DNA of 64,000 bases from Colwellia sp. Arc7-D (GCF_003061515.1 NZ_CP028924.1:806001-870000), one strand, 5' to 3'. Counted from the first letter of the stretch, positions 46,005-55,822 are shown. The notes: generated by a model not told the origin, from the sequence alone. A program made the numbers and translations.

Positions 46005-47063
46005 ATGAATTCAAAAGAATTTTATCAGCAACAACACCTCACCGAAGACGACGAAATAGATTTGGCCGAACTGTGGCATGCTATTTGGTCAGGCAAGCTA
46101 TTGATTATTATCATCAGTGCTGTATTTGCCATATCATCAGTTTTATATGCGATAAATCAACCGAATATTTATAAAGCTACAACCTTATTGTCTCCAACTG
46201 GTGATCAAGGTGGAGCCGGAGGTTTGGCTAAAATGGCTGGACAGTTCGGCGGTTTAGCAAGTTTAGCGGGTATTAACCTTGGCGGCGGTGGCACAGATAA
46301 AACCGGCCTTGCGCTTGAAGTATTAAAATCACGATTTTTTCTAGAAAAATTTATTACCAAACATAGTTTACTTGTGCCATTAATGGCAGCAAATAATTGG
46401 GATATTAATACTAATACACTCATATTCGATGAAGAAATTTATAATACAACGAACAAAATATGGATAAGAGAAGTAAAAGCGCCTAAAAAACCTGAACCTT
46501 CTTCATGGGAAGCATTTCAAGCATTTAAAGAGATTTTGTCGATAGCCACTGACAAAGAAACGGGCATGGTAACAATGTCAATAGAACATTACTCACCAGA
46601 AATTGCTACTCAATGGTTAAAGTTATTAGTCGATGATATTAACAGCACTATGCGCGAAAAAGATAAAATTGAAGCGCAAAACAGTATTGACTATTTAACT
46701 AAGAAATTAGATGAAACACAATTGTCAGATATGCAAACCGTTTTTTACCAGCTGATCGAAGAACAAACAAAAACTATAATGCTAGCTGAAGTTTCAAAAG
46801 AGTATGTATTAAAAACCATTGATCCTGCCAATGCACCAGAAGAAAAAGCTAAACCTAAACGAGCCTTAATTGTTGTACTTGGAACTATGCTAGGTGGTAT
46901 TTTATCGGTACTAATAGTTTTAATACGCTATTTTACTAAAAAAAGTACACCGACTAATCTTTGTAATGACTCGTTAAGTGATAATAAATCAGAATTTGAT
47001 ACGAGTCAGGCAACTGAAGTGAGCCATAAAAACCAAGCACTCGGCAAACAGGAGTACATTTAG
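46005..47063 (+). CDS. wzz: Wzz-type polysaccharide chain length regulator
   Basis: A 352-residue inner membrane protein. Two transmembrane segments, near residues 29-50 and about 295-318 (RALIVVLGTMLGGILSVLIVLI), flank a large periplasmic helical domain. The N-terminus EDDEIDLAELWHAIWSGKLLIIIISAVFA and the proline-rich PKRA before TM2 are typical of Wzz. There is no C-terminal tyrosine kinase domain. The start is uncertain: ATG 46005 is chosen, but the frame is open to 45945. It adjusts the length made by the Wzy polymerase. Its stop touches the wecA-like start. Confidence 0.9.
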   Translation: MNSKEFYQQQHLTEDDEIDLAELWHAIWSGKLLIIIISAVFAISSVLYAINQPNIYKATTLLSPTGDQGGAGGLAKMAGQFGGLASLAGINLGGGGTDKTGLALEVLKSRFFLEKFITKHSLLVPLMAANNWDINTNTLIFDEEIYNTTNKIWIREVKAPKKPEPSSWEAFQAFKEILSIATDKETGMVTMSIEHYSPEIATQWLKLLVDDINSTMREKDKIEAQNSIDYLTKKLDETQLSDMQTVFYQLIEEQTKTIMLAEVSKEYVLKTIDPANAPEEKAKPKRALIVVLGTMLGGILSVLIVLIRYFTKKSTPTNLCNDSLSDNKSEFDTSQATEVSHKNQALGKQEYI

Positions 47064-48101
47064 ATGATAGTCACTGTATTAACTGCCTTAAGCGCTTTTT
47101 GTTTTGCTTTCTTGGCTATTAAATTATTCAAGCCAATTGCAGTAGATGTTGGTTTAGTTGATAAACCCAATGCAAGGAAGCATCACGAAGGGCAAATTCC
47201 TCTTATCGGTGGCATTTCTATATTTGTTGCAGTGTTAGCGGCGAGTTTGCTATGGTTGCCTAATACACTAGAACTTCGTATGTACCTAATTGCCTCAGCG
47301 ATGATGGTGTTTATTGGTGCACTTGACGATAAATTCGATCTTAAAGTACGCATTCGTATTGTTGGCCAAATTATTATTGCCAGTCTAATGATCTACGGTG
47401 TGGGGGGCTATATTGCCAGTCTAGGTAACTTATTCGGTTTAGGTAATATCGAGTTAGGCCCTTTAGGTATAATATTTACTTACTTTGCCATAATTGTAGT
47501 CATAAATGCCTATAACATGGTAGATGGTATTGACGGTTTAGTAGGTAGTTTAAGCCTAAATACCTTCACCGCTATTGCAGTATTATTTTTAATGAGTGGC
47601 AATAGTGGTTATTTAAGCTACCCGTTAATTTTAGCCACAGCCACTTTACCTTATTTAATGTTTAATCTGGGCTACTTTAAAAAATATACCAAAAAAATAT
47701 TTATGGGCGATGCCGGTAGCATGTTTATCGGCCTAAGTGTTATTTGGTTATTAACCATTGGCACACAAGGTGAAAATGCCTCATTTAGGCCTGTAACAGC
47801 TTTATGGATATGTGCAATACCGTTAATGGATATGCTAGCGATAGTTATGCGCCGTTATCGCAAAGGTAAATCCCCTTTTAAACCAGACCGTGATCATTTG
47901 CACCACATATTGCAACGTGCAGGCTTATCATCACGTCAAACACTGTTGGTAATATCAATAGCTTCTTTCGTTATGTCATTAATCGGTGTTTTAGGTGAAT
48001 ACTTCCAAGTGCCTGAAAGTATAGAATTAGCTTTGTTTGTAGTTATGTTTATTCTTTATAATAAGTATGCTCGACACTTTAGTTGGAAGTACGATGAATA
48101 A
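47064..48101 (+). CDS. wecA: WecA-type undecaprenyl-phosphate sugar-1-phosphate transferase
   Basis: A 345-residue protein with about ten transmembrane helices. Family motifs are GLVDKPNARKHHEGQIPLIGG, GALDDKFDLKVRIR, NAYNMVDGIDGL, KKIFMGDAGSMFIGL and the C-terminal DRDHLHHILQRAG. It starts repeat-unit assembly by moving a HexNAc-1-phosphate onto undecaprenyl phosphate. The exact sugar (GlcNAc or another HexNAc) cannot be read. It follows wzz with no gap. Confidence 0.93.
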   Translation: MIVTVLTALSAFCFAFLAIKLFKPIAVDVGLVDKPNARKHHEGQIPLIGGISIFVAVLAASLLWLPNTLELRMYLIASAMMVFIGALDDKFDLKVRIRIVGQIIIASLMIYGVGGYIASLGNLFGLGNIELGPLGIIFTYFAIIVVINAYNMVDGIDGLVGSLSLNTFTAIAVLFLMSGNSGYLSYPLILATATLPYLMFNLGYFKKYTKKIFMGDAGSMFIGLSVIWLLTIGTQGENASFRPVTALWICAIPLMDMLAIVMRRYRKGKSPFKPDRDHLHHILQRAGLSSRQTLLVISIASFVMSLIGVLGEYFQVPESIELALFVVMFILYNKYARHFSWKYDE

Positions 48102-48280
48102 ACCTTTCTACTGTATTGGACATGTATACTGGATAAAAGCTCTATTTTGCCAATATGAAAGCGAGTAACACGTTTAAGGTGATCGCATCAAATGTGTGAC
48201 GAGCAGATATTTTAGCAGATTAAAGTTTTACTATTAAAATAAATCACTGTTCTGTTTATTCAAATAGCGCAATCATTTTT

Positions 48281-48309
48281 TTGTCGAGCTAGCAAACTAA
48301 TTCTATATT
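48281..48309 (+). promoter_or_regulatory. Candidate sigma-70 promoter before fdtA
   Basis: TTGTCG (48281-48286), a 17-base spacer and TATATT (48304-48309). It lies about 70 bases before the fdtA ATG in a 277-base gap that otherwise holds nothing recognised. Confidence 0.45.
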
Positions 48310-48378
48310 AAATCAAATAAGTGCAATGGATAAAACTTAATATATTATGTGTAGTGTATTCATTAGAAAGAGAGTTAA

Positions 48379-48783
48379 ATGGAAATTAAATTAATACAAT
48401 TACAAAGCCATGGTGATGAACGTGGCTCTTTAGTATCGTTAGAAGAGCAAAAAAATATCCCGTTCCCTATTAAGCGTGTTTACTACGTGTTTAATACTAA
48501 AGATAAAGTACGCCGAGGATTTCATGCTCATAAGGAACTAAAACAATTAGCTATTGTTGTTAAAGGATCTTGTCGCTTTTTGCTTGATGACGGTAAAGAA
48601 AAAATAGAAGTACTTTTAGATAATCCAGCTCAAGGTTTATATATAGAGTCTTTTATCTGGCGAGAAATGTTCGACTTCTCAGATGATTGTGTCTTAATGG
48701 TTTTAGCTGATGCTTTTTATGATGAAGCTGATTATGTAAGAGATTATGAAGAGTTTACTAAAATGGTAAGCCATGATTCATAA
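48379..48783 (+). CDS. fdtA: dTDP-4-oxo-6-deoxyglucose 3,4-ketoisomerase
   Basis: A 134-residue cupin protein of the FdtA/QdtA/WxcM family ([58 protein letters not shown]). It moves the keto group of dTDP-4-keto-6-deoxyglucose from C4 to C3. Homologs differ in the product (galacto or gluco), and sequence alone does not tell me which. RBS GAAAGAGAG precedes the ATG. It overlaps the next gene by 11 bases. Confidence 0.9.
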   Translation: MEIKLIQLQSHGDERGSLVSLEEQKNIPFPIKRVYYVFNTKDKVRRGFHAHKELKQLAIVVKGSCRFLLDDGKEKIEVLLDNPAQGLYIESFIWREMFDFSDDCVLMVLADAFYDEADYVRDYEEFTKMVSHDS

Positions 48784-49222
48784 TCTTTCAGATGTTCAAT
48801 CTAGCAATATTGGTGATAATACAAAAGTTTGGCAATTTTGTGTAATTTTACCTAATGCTATTATTGGTGATAATTGCAATATTTGCTCTCATTGCTTAAT
48901 TGAAAATGACGTTGTTATTGGCAATAACACTACAATTAAAAGTGGTGTGCAAATTTGGGATGGAATAACCATTGAGGATAACGTTTTTATTGGTCCTAAT
49001 GTGACATTTACCAATGATAAATCACCTCGTTCAAAAATATACCCTGAAAGTTTTTTAAAAACATTAATTAAAAATAACGCATCTATTGGGGCAAATGCAA
49101 CAATATTACCAGGGGTGATAATTGGAGAGTTTGCAATGGTTGGTGCAGGTTCTGTAGTGACTAAAAGTGTTAAACCATACACAACCGTTATCGGTAATCC
49201 AGCAAGAGAAGTTAGTAAATGA
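48773..49222 (+). CDS. fdtC: Hexapeptide-repeat N-acetyltransferase
   Basis: A 149-residue left-handed beta-helix acyltransferase with many I-G-x-N-x steps ([56 protein letters not shown] ending). Its place between the ketoisomerase and the aminotransferase makes it the acetylase of the 3-amino-3,6-dideoxyhexose (FdtC/QdtC role). Overlaps with both neighbours (11 and 4 bases) show one translation unit. Confidence 0.87.
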   Translation: MIHNLSDVQSSNIGDNTKVWQFCVILPNAIIGDNCNICSHCLIENDVVIGNNTTIKSGVQIWDGITIEDNVFIGPNVTFTNDKSPRSKIYPESFLKTLIKNNASIGANATILPGVIIGEFAMVGAGSVVTKSVKPYTTVIGNPAREVSK

Positions 49223-50322
49223 TACCCTTTTTAGATTTAAAAAAAATAAATGCTCAATATGAAATTGAACTCAAAGAGGCTTGTTCTCGCGTTATCGACT
49301 CAGGTTGGTATATCTTAGGTAATGAAGTTACCGAATTTGAAAAAGAATTTGCCACTTATTGTGAAACTGAGCATTGCTTAGGGGTTGCAAATGGTTTAGA
49401 CGCGTTAGTGCTGATACTGCGTGCATATATCGAAATGGGCATTATGCAAAAAGGTGATGAAGTGATCGTTCCTTCTAATACCTATATTGCTTCAATATTA
49501 GCAATTTCAGAAAATGGTTTAACACCAATCTTGGTCGAGCCAAATATTGACACCTTTAATTTAGACCCAACCTTGGTAGAGCAAGCGATTACCGGCAAAA
49601 CTAAAGCAATACTAACTGTTCATCTTTATGGTCAAGTTACCGGCATGGATGAATTAAATGCAATTGCTAAAAAGCATAACTTAAAAATTATTGAAGACTG
49701 CGCACAAGCACATGGTGCTTTGTACAAGGGTAAAAAAGTTGGATCATTAGGTGATGCTGCAGGTTTTAGTTTTTATCCAGGTAAAAATTTAGGTGCCCTT
49801 GGTGATGGAGGTGCGGTTACAACTAATGACAGTGAACTAGCCACTACAATTGCAGCATTAAGAAACTATGGCTCACACGAAAAGTATAAAAACCTCTACA
49901 AAGGTATGAACAGTCGCTTAGATGAAATTCAAGCGGCTATGTTACGGGTGAAACTACGCTATTTAGACAATGAAATTCAAGCTAGACAATCCGTGGCTAA
50001 GGCATATTTAGAAGGCATTCATAATCAATTCATCGAATTACCCGTTGTTGAAGATGTTAACGCGCATGTGTGGCATTTATTTGTGATTAAAACGACGCAA
50101 CGTGTAGAGTTAGCTAAACACCTAAATGACAATGGTGTACACTCATTAATACACTACCCAATACCTCCACATAGGCAGCTTGCTTATCAAGAGTGGAAGG
50201 ATGATAGTTTTCCTATTTCTGAAGAAATACACGAACAAGTGTTAAGTATTCCTATTAGCTCTGTGATGGATAGTAAAATTATTAATGAAGTGATCAGGTT
50301 AGTGAATAAATACAATGTATAA
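49219..50322 (+). CDS. fdtB: dTDP-3-amino-3,6-dideoxyhexose transaminase
   Basis: A 367-residue PLP enzyme of the DegT/DnrJ/EryC1 family. The cofactor Lys189 lies in [20 protein letters not shown]. Other signatures are [59 protein letters not shown] and [23 protein letters not shown]. It adds the amino group at C3 after FdtA. With FdtC the product is dTDP-Fuc3NAc or dTDP-Qui3NAc. Confidence 0.9.
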   Translation: MIPFLDLKKINAQYEIELKEACSRVIDSGWYILGNEVTEFEKEFATYCETEHCLGVANGLDALVLILRAYIEMGIMQKGDEVIVPSNTYIASILAISENGLTPILVEPNIDTFNLDPTLVEQAITGKTKAILTVHLYGQVTGMDELNAIAKKHNLKIIEDCAQAHGALYKGKKVGSLGDAAGFSFYPGKNLGALGDGGAVTTNDSELATTIAALRNYGSHEKYKNLYKGMNSRLDEIQAAMLRVKLRYLDNEIQARQSVAKAYLEGIHNQFIELPVVEDVNAHVWHLFVIKTTQRVELAKHLNDNGVHSLIHYPIPPHRQLAYQEWKDDSFPISEEIHEQVLSIPISSVMDSKIINEVIRLVNKYNV

Positions 50323-51619
50323 AAGAATAATAACATTTATACCGAAACCAATTAAAAACCAATTGAAAAAGGTTATAACTTTTTACATAAATAAGACTCT
50401 TTCTAAAAAAATGAGAGTTAAGCATCAAGAGTTATTAACAGAGATAAAAAATAAAGATAAAATCAAAGTTGTTTTCTTAGTTATTCAACACAGTGTCTGG
50501 AAGGTGGATAGTGTTTTTAAACGCATGCAGAATGATCCATTTTTTGATCCTGTTATTCTAATTTGCCCTTATATTTCTAACGGCGAAGAGAATATGATTC
50601 ATGATTTAAATGCAGCTTACAATTTCTTTAAAACGAAAAATTACCCAGTTGTTTCTTCACTAATAAATAATGGCACTTCACTCAATTGGTTAAAGTTAAA
50701 AGAACTACAACCTGATTTGATTTTTTTTACAAATCCTCACAAATTAACTAGGCCAGAATATCATAGTGAAGCGTATTTAAATTATTTAACTTGTTATGTG
50801 CCATATCATCATGAAGTGGTTTCATGTAGTAGAAACTTAGATCAATATAACCAAGTTATACATAATGGTCTTTGGAGAATATTTGCTCCTCATCAATGTT
50901 CCAAGGACGCATATAATAAATATTGTACGAGTAAAGATGGTAATGTTTTAGTCACAGGCTATCCAAGTTGTGAAGATTTATATAATAAAACCATTGTGGA
51001 TGTATGGAAATATCAAGAAAAAACTAAATTGAAAATTATTTGGGCACCTCATCATACAATCGACAATGATAGGATACCATATTCAAATTTCCTTCAATAT
51101 GCCGATTTATTTACAGATCTTATAAAGAAGACAAAAGATCATGTGCAGTGGGTTTTTAAACCCCACCCAATGTTAAAATACAATTTATATTCACATTCAG
51201 ATTGGGGTGAAAATCGAACAGAGCAATACTATAACTTTTGGCATGAAAATGAGAATACTCAACTAGAAGAAGGGGAGTATGCTCCATTATTTCAACAGTC
51301 TGATGCATTGATTCATGATAGTGGTTCATTTTTAGCTGAATATCTATATTTAAAAAAACCAGTCTTATTTACGGCTAGAACTGAAAACTATAAAGATTAT
51401 TATAATGATTTTGGTCTGTGTGCATTATCTAGTATAAAAGTCGCAAAAGAATGGGAAGAAGTCCTACAATTTGTTAATGCGCTTATAGATGGGGAGAATG
51501 GAATCACAAGAGAACATTATCATTTCATAGAAAAAAATATCGAACCTTTTTTTAATGGTACAACACCATCAAAATTAATCGTAGATTCAATTAAACATGA
51601 ATTAAAGAGTGAAAAATAG
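50315..51619 (+). CDS. CDP-glycerol glycerophosphotransferase family protein (TagB/TagF-like)
   Basis: A 434-residue protein with a basic, amphipathic N-terminus. The C-terminal half reads [61 protein letters not shown], the motif order of TagB/TagF enzymes that move glycerol- or ribitol-phosphate from CDP onto a glycan. The HP (KPHP) and H-D-S-G-S/F motifs are the usual catalytic landmarks. It overlaps fdtB by 8 bases and lies before a TagD-like gene. Expected role: adding a polyol phosphate to the repeat unit. Acceptor unknown. Confidence 0.8.
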   Translation: MYKRIITFIPKPIKNQLKKVITFYINKTLSKKMRVKHQELLTEIKNKDKIKVVFLVIQHSVWKVDSVFKRMQNDPFFDPVILICPYISNGEENMIHDLNAAYNFFKTKNYPVVSSLINNGTSLNWLKLKELQPDLIFFTNPHKLTRPEYHSEAYLNYLTCYVPYHHEVVSCSRNLDQYNQVIHNGLWRIFAPHQCSKDAYNKYCTSKDGNVLVTGYPSCEDLYNKTIVDVWKYQEKTKLKIIWAPHHTIDNDRIPYSNFLQYADLFTDLIKKTKDHVQWVFKPHPMLKYNLYSHSDWGENRTEQYYNFWHENENTQLEEGEYAPLFQQSDALIHDSGSFLAEYLYLKKPVLFTARTENYKDYYNDFGLCALSSIKVAKEWEEVLQFVNALIDGENGITREHYHFIEKNIEPFFNGTTPSKLIVDSIKHELKSEK

Positions 51620-52013
51620 AAAAGTTTAGCTCTATGACTGCTTGAAATATTTAATGTTAAAAATTTACGTTTCATTGAAAGGCTAAAATCTATTGGTATA
51701 ATTTGAGTGTCGGTGCAATAGTATATAAATTTAATGAGATTAAATTAAACAAGAGTTATATTTGCTTTGAGCCAAAGTCTGAAATGTTACTAGCTGTCAT
51801 TGGGGGGGACTGGGTAGTCTGAAACTCGCAGTGTTTTAGTAAAAATATGTTTTAAATTTGGCATTTAAGGGGCCCTACAGATATAAACTTCTTAAGTAAA
51901 GTGCTTTAAGAGATCAAGTTAAGGTTATTTAGAAATCCCTTCAGGTACTTGGTTAAAATGATTTATCCAAGTTATCCACGTTATGTTAGTTATGTTATTT
52001 TTTTGAGGTAGTT
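51620..52013 (+). other. Intergenic stretch before the TagD-like gene
   Basis: 394 bases without a gene. It includes a run of seven G (51802-51808) and a 25-base repeat (51882-51906) that recurs at 53151. GAGGTAG precedes the next ATG. I see no terminator or convincing promoter. It may be the scar of a past insertion or deletion. Confidence 0.45.
51882..51906 (+). repeat. Dispersed 25-base repeat, copy 1
   Basis: TATAAACTtCTTAAGTAAaG + TgCTT matches copy 2 at 53151-53175 at 22 of 25 positions in the same orientation. The two copies bracket the TagD-like and SDR genes. Confidence 0.65.
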
Positions 52014-52460
52014 ATGTCTATTGTTTATGTATCGGGAACATTTGATTTGTTTCATAGTAATCATTTAAAAATGATTCAATATGGGCGTGGTCTAGGGAAT
52101 ACTTTGATTGTTGGAGTTAGTACCGATGAGTTAGTTTCCAGTTATAAAAAGCCACCAGCTGTACCTTTTGAAGAAAGAATAGCCATAGTAGAAGGGTTGA
52201 AAGGGCCTGATCTTGTCATTCCTCAACATACACTAGACCATGAAGAGACAGTAAGTAAATTAAATATTGATATTTTTGTGATTGGTGATGATTGGTATGG
52301 AAAGTATGATTACCTTAAAGAGTTAGGAGTACAGGTTTTTTATCTTCCATATGGTATGGGGGTTAGCTCTTCTAATTTAAAAAAGAAAATATATGACCAA
52401 TACGCAGATATGATTAAGGAAAGTGATGAACACCCAATCCCAGAACCTAAGGAAAAGTAA
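52014..52460 (+). CDS. TagD-like cytidylyl/adenylyltransferase
   Basis: A 148-residue nucleotidyltransferase of the TagD class. VSGTFDLFHSNHLKMI has the H14xxH17 pair (the usual xGH is NH here), VGVSTDELV follows, and MGVSSSNLKKKI stands for the ISTT region. These enzymes join CTP (or ATP) to glycerol-3-phosphate or similar. Beside a TagB/F-like transferase, CDP-glycerol or another CDP-polyol is the likeliest product, but sugar-phosphate or choline-phosphate substrates cannot be excluded. GAGG lies upstream of the ATG. It overlaps the next gene by 35 bases. Confidence 0.75.
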   Translation: MSIVYVSGTFDLFHSNHLKMIQYGRGLGNTLIVGVSTDELVSSYKKPPAVPFEERIAIVEGLKGPDLVIPQHTLDHEETVSKLNIDIFVIGDDWYGKYDYLKELGVQVFYLPYGMGVSSSNLKKKIYDQYADMIKESDEHPIPEPKEK

Positions 52461-53067
52461 TTTACTTATTACTGGTGGACATAGTGATTTAGCTAAATAT
52501 TTAGTCACTGTGTTAAATGAAAAATTTAAAATATACTCGCCAAGTAGGGATGAAATGGATGTTACTTCCATTTCAAGTGTATCTAATTATGTATTGGGTA
52601 AAAATTTTGATGTTGTGATCAATGCAGCAGGAACTTTATATTCCTCGGATGTTATCGATTCAGAACCAGAAAAATGGATACGAGATATAAATGTTAACCT
52701 AATTGGTACATATTTAGTGTGCAGAGCTTTGTTGCAGAAAAACCCAAAATGTAGAATTTTGAATATTGCGTCAACAGCAGGATTTAATTGCTACCAAGAT
52801 TGGACATCATACTGTGCGTCAAAAGCAGGAGTTATTAAATTATCGGGAGGCCTTTTTAAAAATGGTTTTGATATTATCACTTTATGTCCAGGTGCAATAG
52901 CGACTAAATTACGAAATAATTTAAAAATTTCTAATCAAAATGTAATGACAATACAGGAAGGTTGTGAGCCTATAATAGATGCTTTATATTCTAAATACAA
53001 AAGTGGGGATGTCATTTTGTACAGGAAAAATAATTTAAAAGTTGTCGATTATAATTATCATGAATGA
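52426..53067 (+). CDS. Short-chain dehydrogenase/reductase in the polysaccharide locus
   Basis: A 213-residue classical SDR: LLITGGHSDLAKYLV (an altered glycine motif), INAAGTL (NAAG), a catalytic Ser in NIASTAGF and YCASK. ATG 52426 with AAGGA at 52416-52420 is chosen; GTG 52423 is possible. The wide overlap with the TagD-like gene suggests that they work together, for example by making a polyol phosphate that is then activated with CTP. The substrate is not known. Confidence 0.75.
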   Translation: MNTQSQNLRKSNLLITGGHSDLAKYLVTVLNEKFKIYSPSRDEMDVTSISSVSNYVLGKNFDVVINAAGTLYSSDVIDSEPEKWIRDINVNLIGTYLVCRALLQKNPKCRILNIASTAGFNCYQDWTSYCASKAGVIKLSGGLFKNGFDIITLCPGAIATKLRNNLKISNQNVMTIQEGCEPIIDALYSKYKSGDVILYRKNNLKVVDYNYHE

Positions 53068-53101
53068 AACAACTTTACATTATTTCAATAAGGAATACTG
53101 T

Positions 53102-53136
53102 CTCATTGAGTCTACTCATTGAGTCTACTCATTGAG
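53102..53136 (+). repeat. 13-base tandem repeat
   Basis: CTCATTGAGTCTA is repeated exactly at 53102-53114 and 53115-53127, followed by a third partial copy CTCATTGAG (53128-53136). It lies 35 bases after the SDR stop. Confidence 0.9.
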
Positions 53137-53150
53137 GATTGGATTATAAG

Positions 53151-53175
53151 TATAAACTACTTAAGTAAGGTACTT
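53151..53175 (+). repeat. Dispersed 25-base repeat, copy 2
   Basis: Matches copy 1 (51882-51906) at 22 of 25 positions, same orientation. The shared core ACTTAAGTAA also occurs at 39880-39889. Confidence 0.65.
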
Positions 53176-53494
53176 GGAAGTCTTATATTATATGAACTTT
53201 GTGTTATTTACGTTGGTGTAAGACATTGCATTTTGGGATGTATAAACTAGATTTTTTAGACCCTTATCATCTGTGTAAAAGTAAGTGCTAATATCTAGTG
53301 CTTGGTTATGAGTTACTGACATCAAATATTACTACTGTCTTTAGTACCTTTTTCCTGAGCTTTACAAGTGTTAGTCAATAAAAAGTGTGATAGATATAAC
53401 TCCTATGAATATCAAAGTTTGTTTGGCTAGGTTAACATCTAGCACCTTATTACTATCTTACATTTAACAGGGCATTTTTTAAAAGATATTTTTT

Positions 53495-54940
53495 ATGAGT
53501 TTAAAACAAATAGCCCTGAGAGGAGTTGCGTGGAGTTTATTCGATAAAATTTTAAACCAAGCGGGCAATTTTATATTGCTAATTTACTTATCAAGAATTT
53601 TATCACCTGCTGATTTTGGCTTAATTGCTATGCTCGCTATTTTTTTAGCTGTGGCACAATCGTTGATCGATTCTGGATTTTCACAAGCACTGATACAGAA
53701 AAGCCAAAGTGTTACTGAGACTGACCTGTCGACTGTATTTTATGTTAACTTTGTCGTTGCTATTATTCTCTATTGTTTACTTTATGTATCAGCACCTTTT
53801 ATTGCTACCTTTTACAGTCAACCAGAACTAACAAGTTTATCTAGGGTGTTGTTTATTGTTGTCATTATTAATGCAATAGCTTTAGTTCCTAGGTCAAAAT
53901 TAATGATTGAGGTTGATTTTAAGACTCAAGGGTTAATAAACACCGTTGCAATGCTAGTAAGTACCAGTGTGGCAATATATATGGTGCATAACGATTTTGG
54001 CTATTGGGCATTAGTGGGCATGAACTTAGCCAAAGTATTGGTAAATTCTATTTTATTAATAGTCTACTCAAAATGGTATCCTAAGTGGCTGTTTTCTATC
54101 GAGTCATTTAAAATCCTGTTTTCATTCGGTTCTAAATTATTGATCGCAGGCGTTATAGCAACCACAGTGCAAAATTTATATTCAATTTTAATTGGTCGTT
54201 ACTTTAATGCGACACAAGTTGGTTACTTTCAGCAAGGTTATAATTACACTAATATGTTATCAGGTACTCTGACTTCAGTAGTTCAGGGGGTAACCTTTCC
54301 AATTATGACATCAATACAAGAAGATAAAAATCGCTTGATTGAAATGTATACCAAAGTAATGGGCATTGTTGTATTTGTTACGTTTCCAGTGCTTGTTGGT
54401 TTCGCTGCTGTTTCAGAAGAGTTTGTTTTGATATTTTTAGGTGAAAATTGGACACCTATAATACCAATACTCATTGTTTTATCTTTTGCTCGTTTAGTTA
54501 CACCAATAAGTAGTTTGAATTTAAATATACTTAATGCTAGTGGTCGCTCTGATTTGTTTCTAAAAACAGACTTGAGTAAGTTACCTATGACAATAATAGC
54601 TCTTTTTATAGCTATCCCTTATGGCATATTAGGTGTGGCAATCGCGCAGTTAATTACTACCTTTATTTCGTTTTTTATTAATGCGTACTATCCAGGGAGA
54701 CTTTTTGGATTTGGAGCGTTAGAGCAATTAAAGCAAATTTTTCCAATAGTAATATCAACCTTTATTATGTATCTGAGTATAGTTTTTATTAAGCTTGAAT
54801 CTATCGAAGTACAATTTATTGTAAAAATATTTACAGGTATTTTTGTCTATATATTAATGTGCAATATTTTAAAAGTTTCTTCATATAAATATATTACTAA
54901 TATCTTTTTTGTACGAATAAATGAGTTTAGAGTAAAATGA
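53495..54940 (+). CDS. wzx: Wzx-type oligosaccharide flippase
   Basis: A 481-residue protein with about 12-14 hydrophobic helices. The N-terminus RGVAWSLFDKILNQAGNFILLIYLSRILSPADFGLIAM is typical of PST/MOP-family flippases (WzxC/TuaB-like). It would turn the finished lipid-linked repeat unit to the periplasmic side. The stop overlaps the next gene by 4 bases. Confidence 0.92.
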   Translation: MSLKQIALRGVAWSLFDKILNQAGNFILLIYLSRILSPADFGLIAMLAIFLAVAQSLIDSGFSQALIQKSQSVTETDLSTVFYVNFVVAIILYCLLYVSAPFIATFYSQPELTSLSRVLFIVVIINAIALVPRSKLMIEVDFKTQGLINTVAMLVSTSVAIYMVHNDFGYWALVGMNLAKVLVNSILLIVYSKWYPKWLFSIESFKILFSFGSKLLIAGVIATTVQNLYSILIGRYFNATQVGYFQQGYNYTNMLSGTLTSVVQGVTFPIMTSIQEDKNRLIEMYTKVMGIVVFVTFPVLVGFAAVSEEFVLIFLGENWTPIIPILIVLSFARLVTPISSLNLNILNASGRSDLFLKTDLSKLPMTIIALFIAIPYGILGVAIAQLITTFISFFINAYYPGRLFGFGALEQLKQIFPIVISTFIMYLSIVFIKLESIEVQFIVKIFTGIFVYILMCNILKVSSYKYITNIFFVRINEFRVK

Positions 54941-55821
54941 AAAAAACTAAAATTTCAATAATTACGCTTACTTATAATAATTGGCGTTTAATAGAACAAG
55001 CAATTGAGTCTGTATTCAATCAAATTTTAGAACCTGGTTTATCATATGAATATTTAATCGTTGATGACGGGACTGCCGATTTCAATCAGATTTTTGTACT
55101 TGATTTAATTGATAAATATAAATATAAAAATATAAACTTGGCCTTTAAAATTATTATTAATGAAGTTAACTTGGGGACAGTAAAGTCTTTTAATAATGCT
55201 ATTAAACAATCTTCTGGGGATATTATCATACCATTATCAGCGGATGATGAGTTTTATGATGAATATGTAATTGGTATGCTAATTAAAAATTTTTCTGTTT
55301 CGAATGCACTTGTACTTACCGGAATTCCAATTAGAAAAACTAAAACAACTTACAACATATCTACAATAAGTAGTCAAAAAAAATTATTTAAATCTCCCCA
55401 AAAATTACTGAAGTATTTATTGGTCACAGGGAATATAATTTCTGGGGCATCTACCTATTACCGTCGAGAGGTTTTTGATGAAATTGGCTACTTTGATGAA
55501 CGTTATTCGCTATTAGAGGATTACCCTTTTTATATTCGTTGTCTAGAAAATGGCGTAATGATCCATTTATTTGATCAGCCGGTAATAAGATATAGTGTAG
55601 ATGGTGTTTCTAGCTCTACGAATATGCACCCAAAATTGGTACAAGATTATGAACTATTGAATAATCACATTTTAGGTTACTCCTCCATAAATATTTTTGA
55701 GAAAAGAAAAATTATTTTTAACCGTGTGTTAGATAAAAAATCAAAAAGAAAACTCATTAATGTTTTTAAATATTTTGATCAATATATATATTATATTTTC
55801 ACTCGTTTTATAAAGAAATAA
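54937..55821 (+). CDS. Family 2 glycosyltransferase
   Basis: A 294-residue GT-A enzyme: SIITLTYNNWRLIEQAIESVFNQ at the start, VDDGTADF, the nucleotide-binding LSADDEF (DxD type), GASTYYRREVFDEIGYFDERYSLLEDYPFYIRC. It adds one sugar of the repeat unit at the inner membrane. Donor and linkage cannot be read. Base composition here is very AT-rich, with many lysines and isoleucines. Confidence 0.88.
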   Translation: MKKTKISIITLTYNNWRLIEQAIESVFNQILEPGLSYEYLIVDDGTADFNQIFVLDLIDKYKYKNINLAFKIIINEVNLGTVKSFNNAIKQSSGDIIIPLSADDEFYDEYVIGMLIKNFSVSNALVLTGIPIRKTKTTYNISTISSQKKLFKSPQKLLKYLLVTGNIISGASTYYRREVFDEIGYFDERYSLLEDYPFYIRCLENGVMIHLFDQPVIRYSVDGVSSSTNMHPKLVQDYELLNNHILGYSSINIFEKRKIIFNRVLDKKSKRKLINVFKYFDQYIYYIFTRFIKK

Positions 55822-55822
55822 C

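Larger units (their letters stand above)
53068..53494 (+). other. Intergenic stretch before wzx
   Basis: 427 bases with no credible gene. It holds a 13-base tandem repeat (53102-53136), copy 2 of the dispersed repeat (53151-53175), a further TATAAACTA at about 53240 and a small GCTAG/CTAGC hairpin near 53430. The promoter for the wzx group may lie here but is not readable. Confidence 0.45.

Noticed and set aside
51802..51808. G7 run as a phase-variation tract
   Set aside because: It lies in a gene-free stretch more than 200 bases from the next start, without promoter boxes around it.
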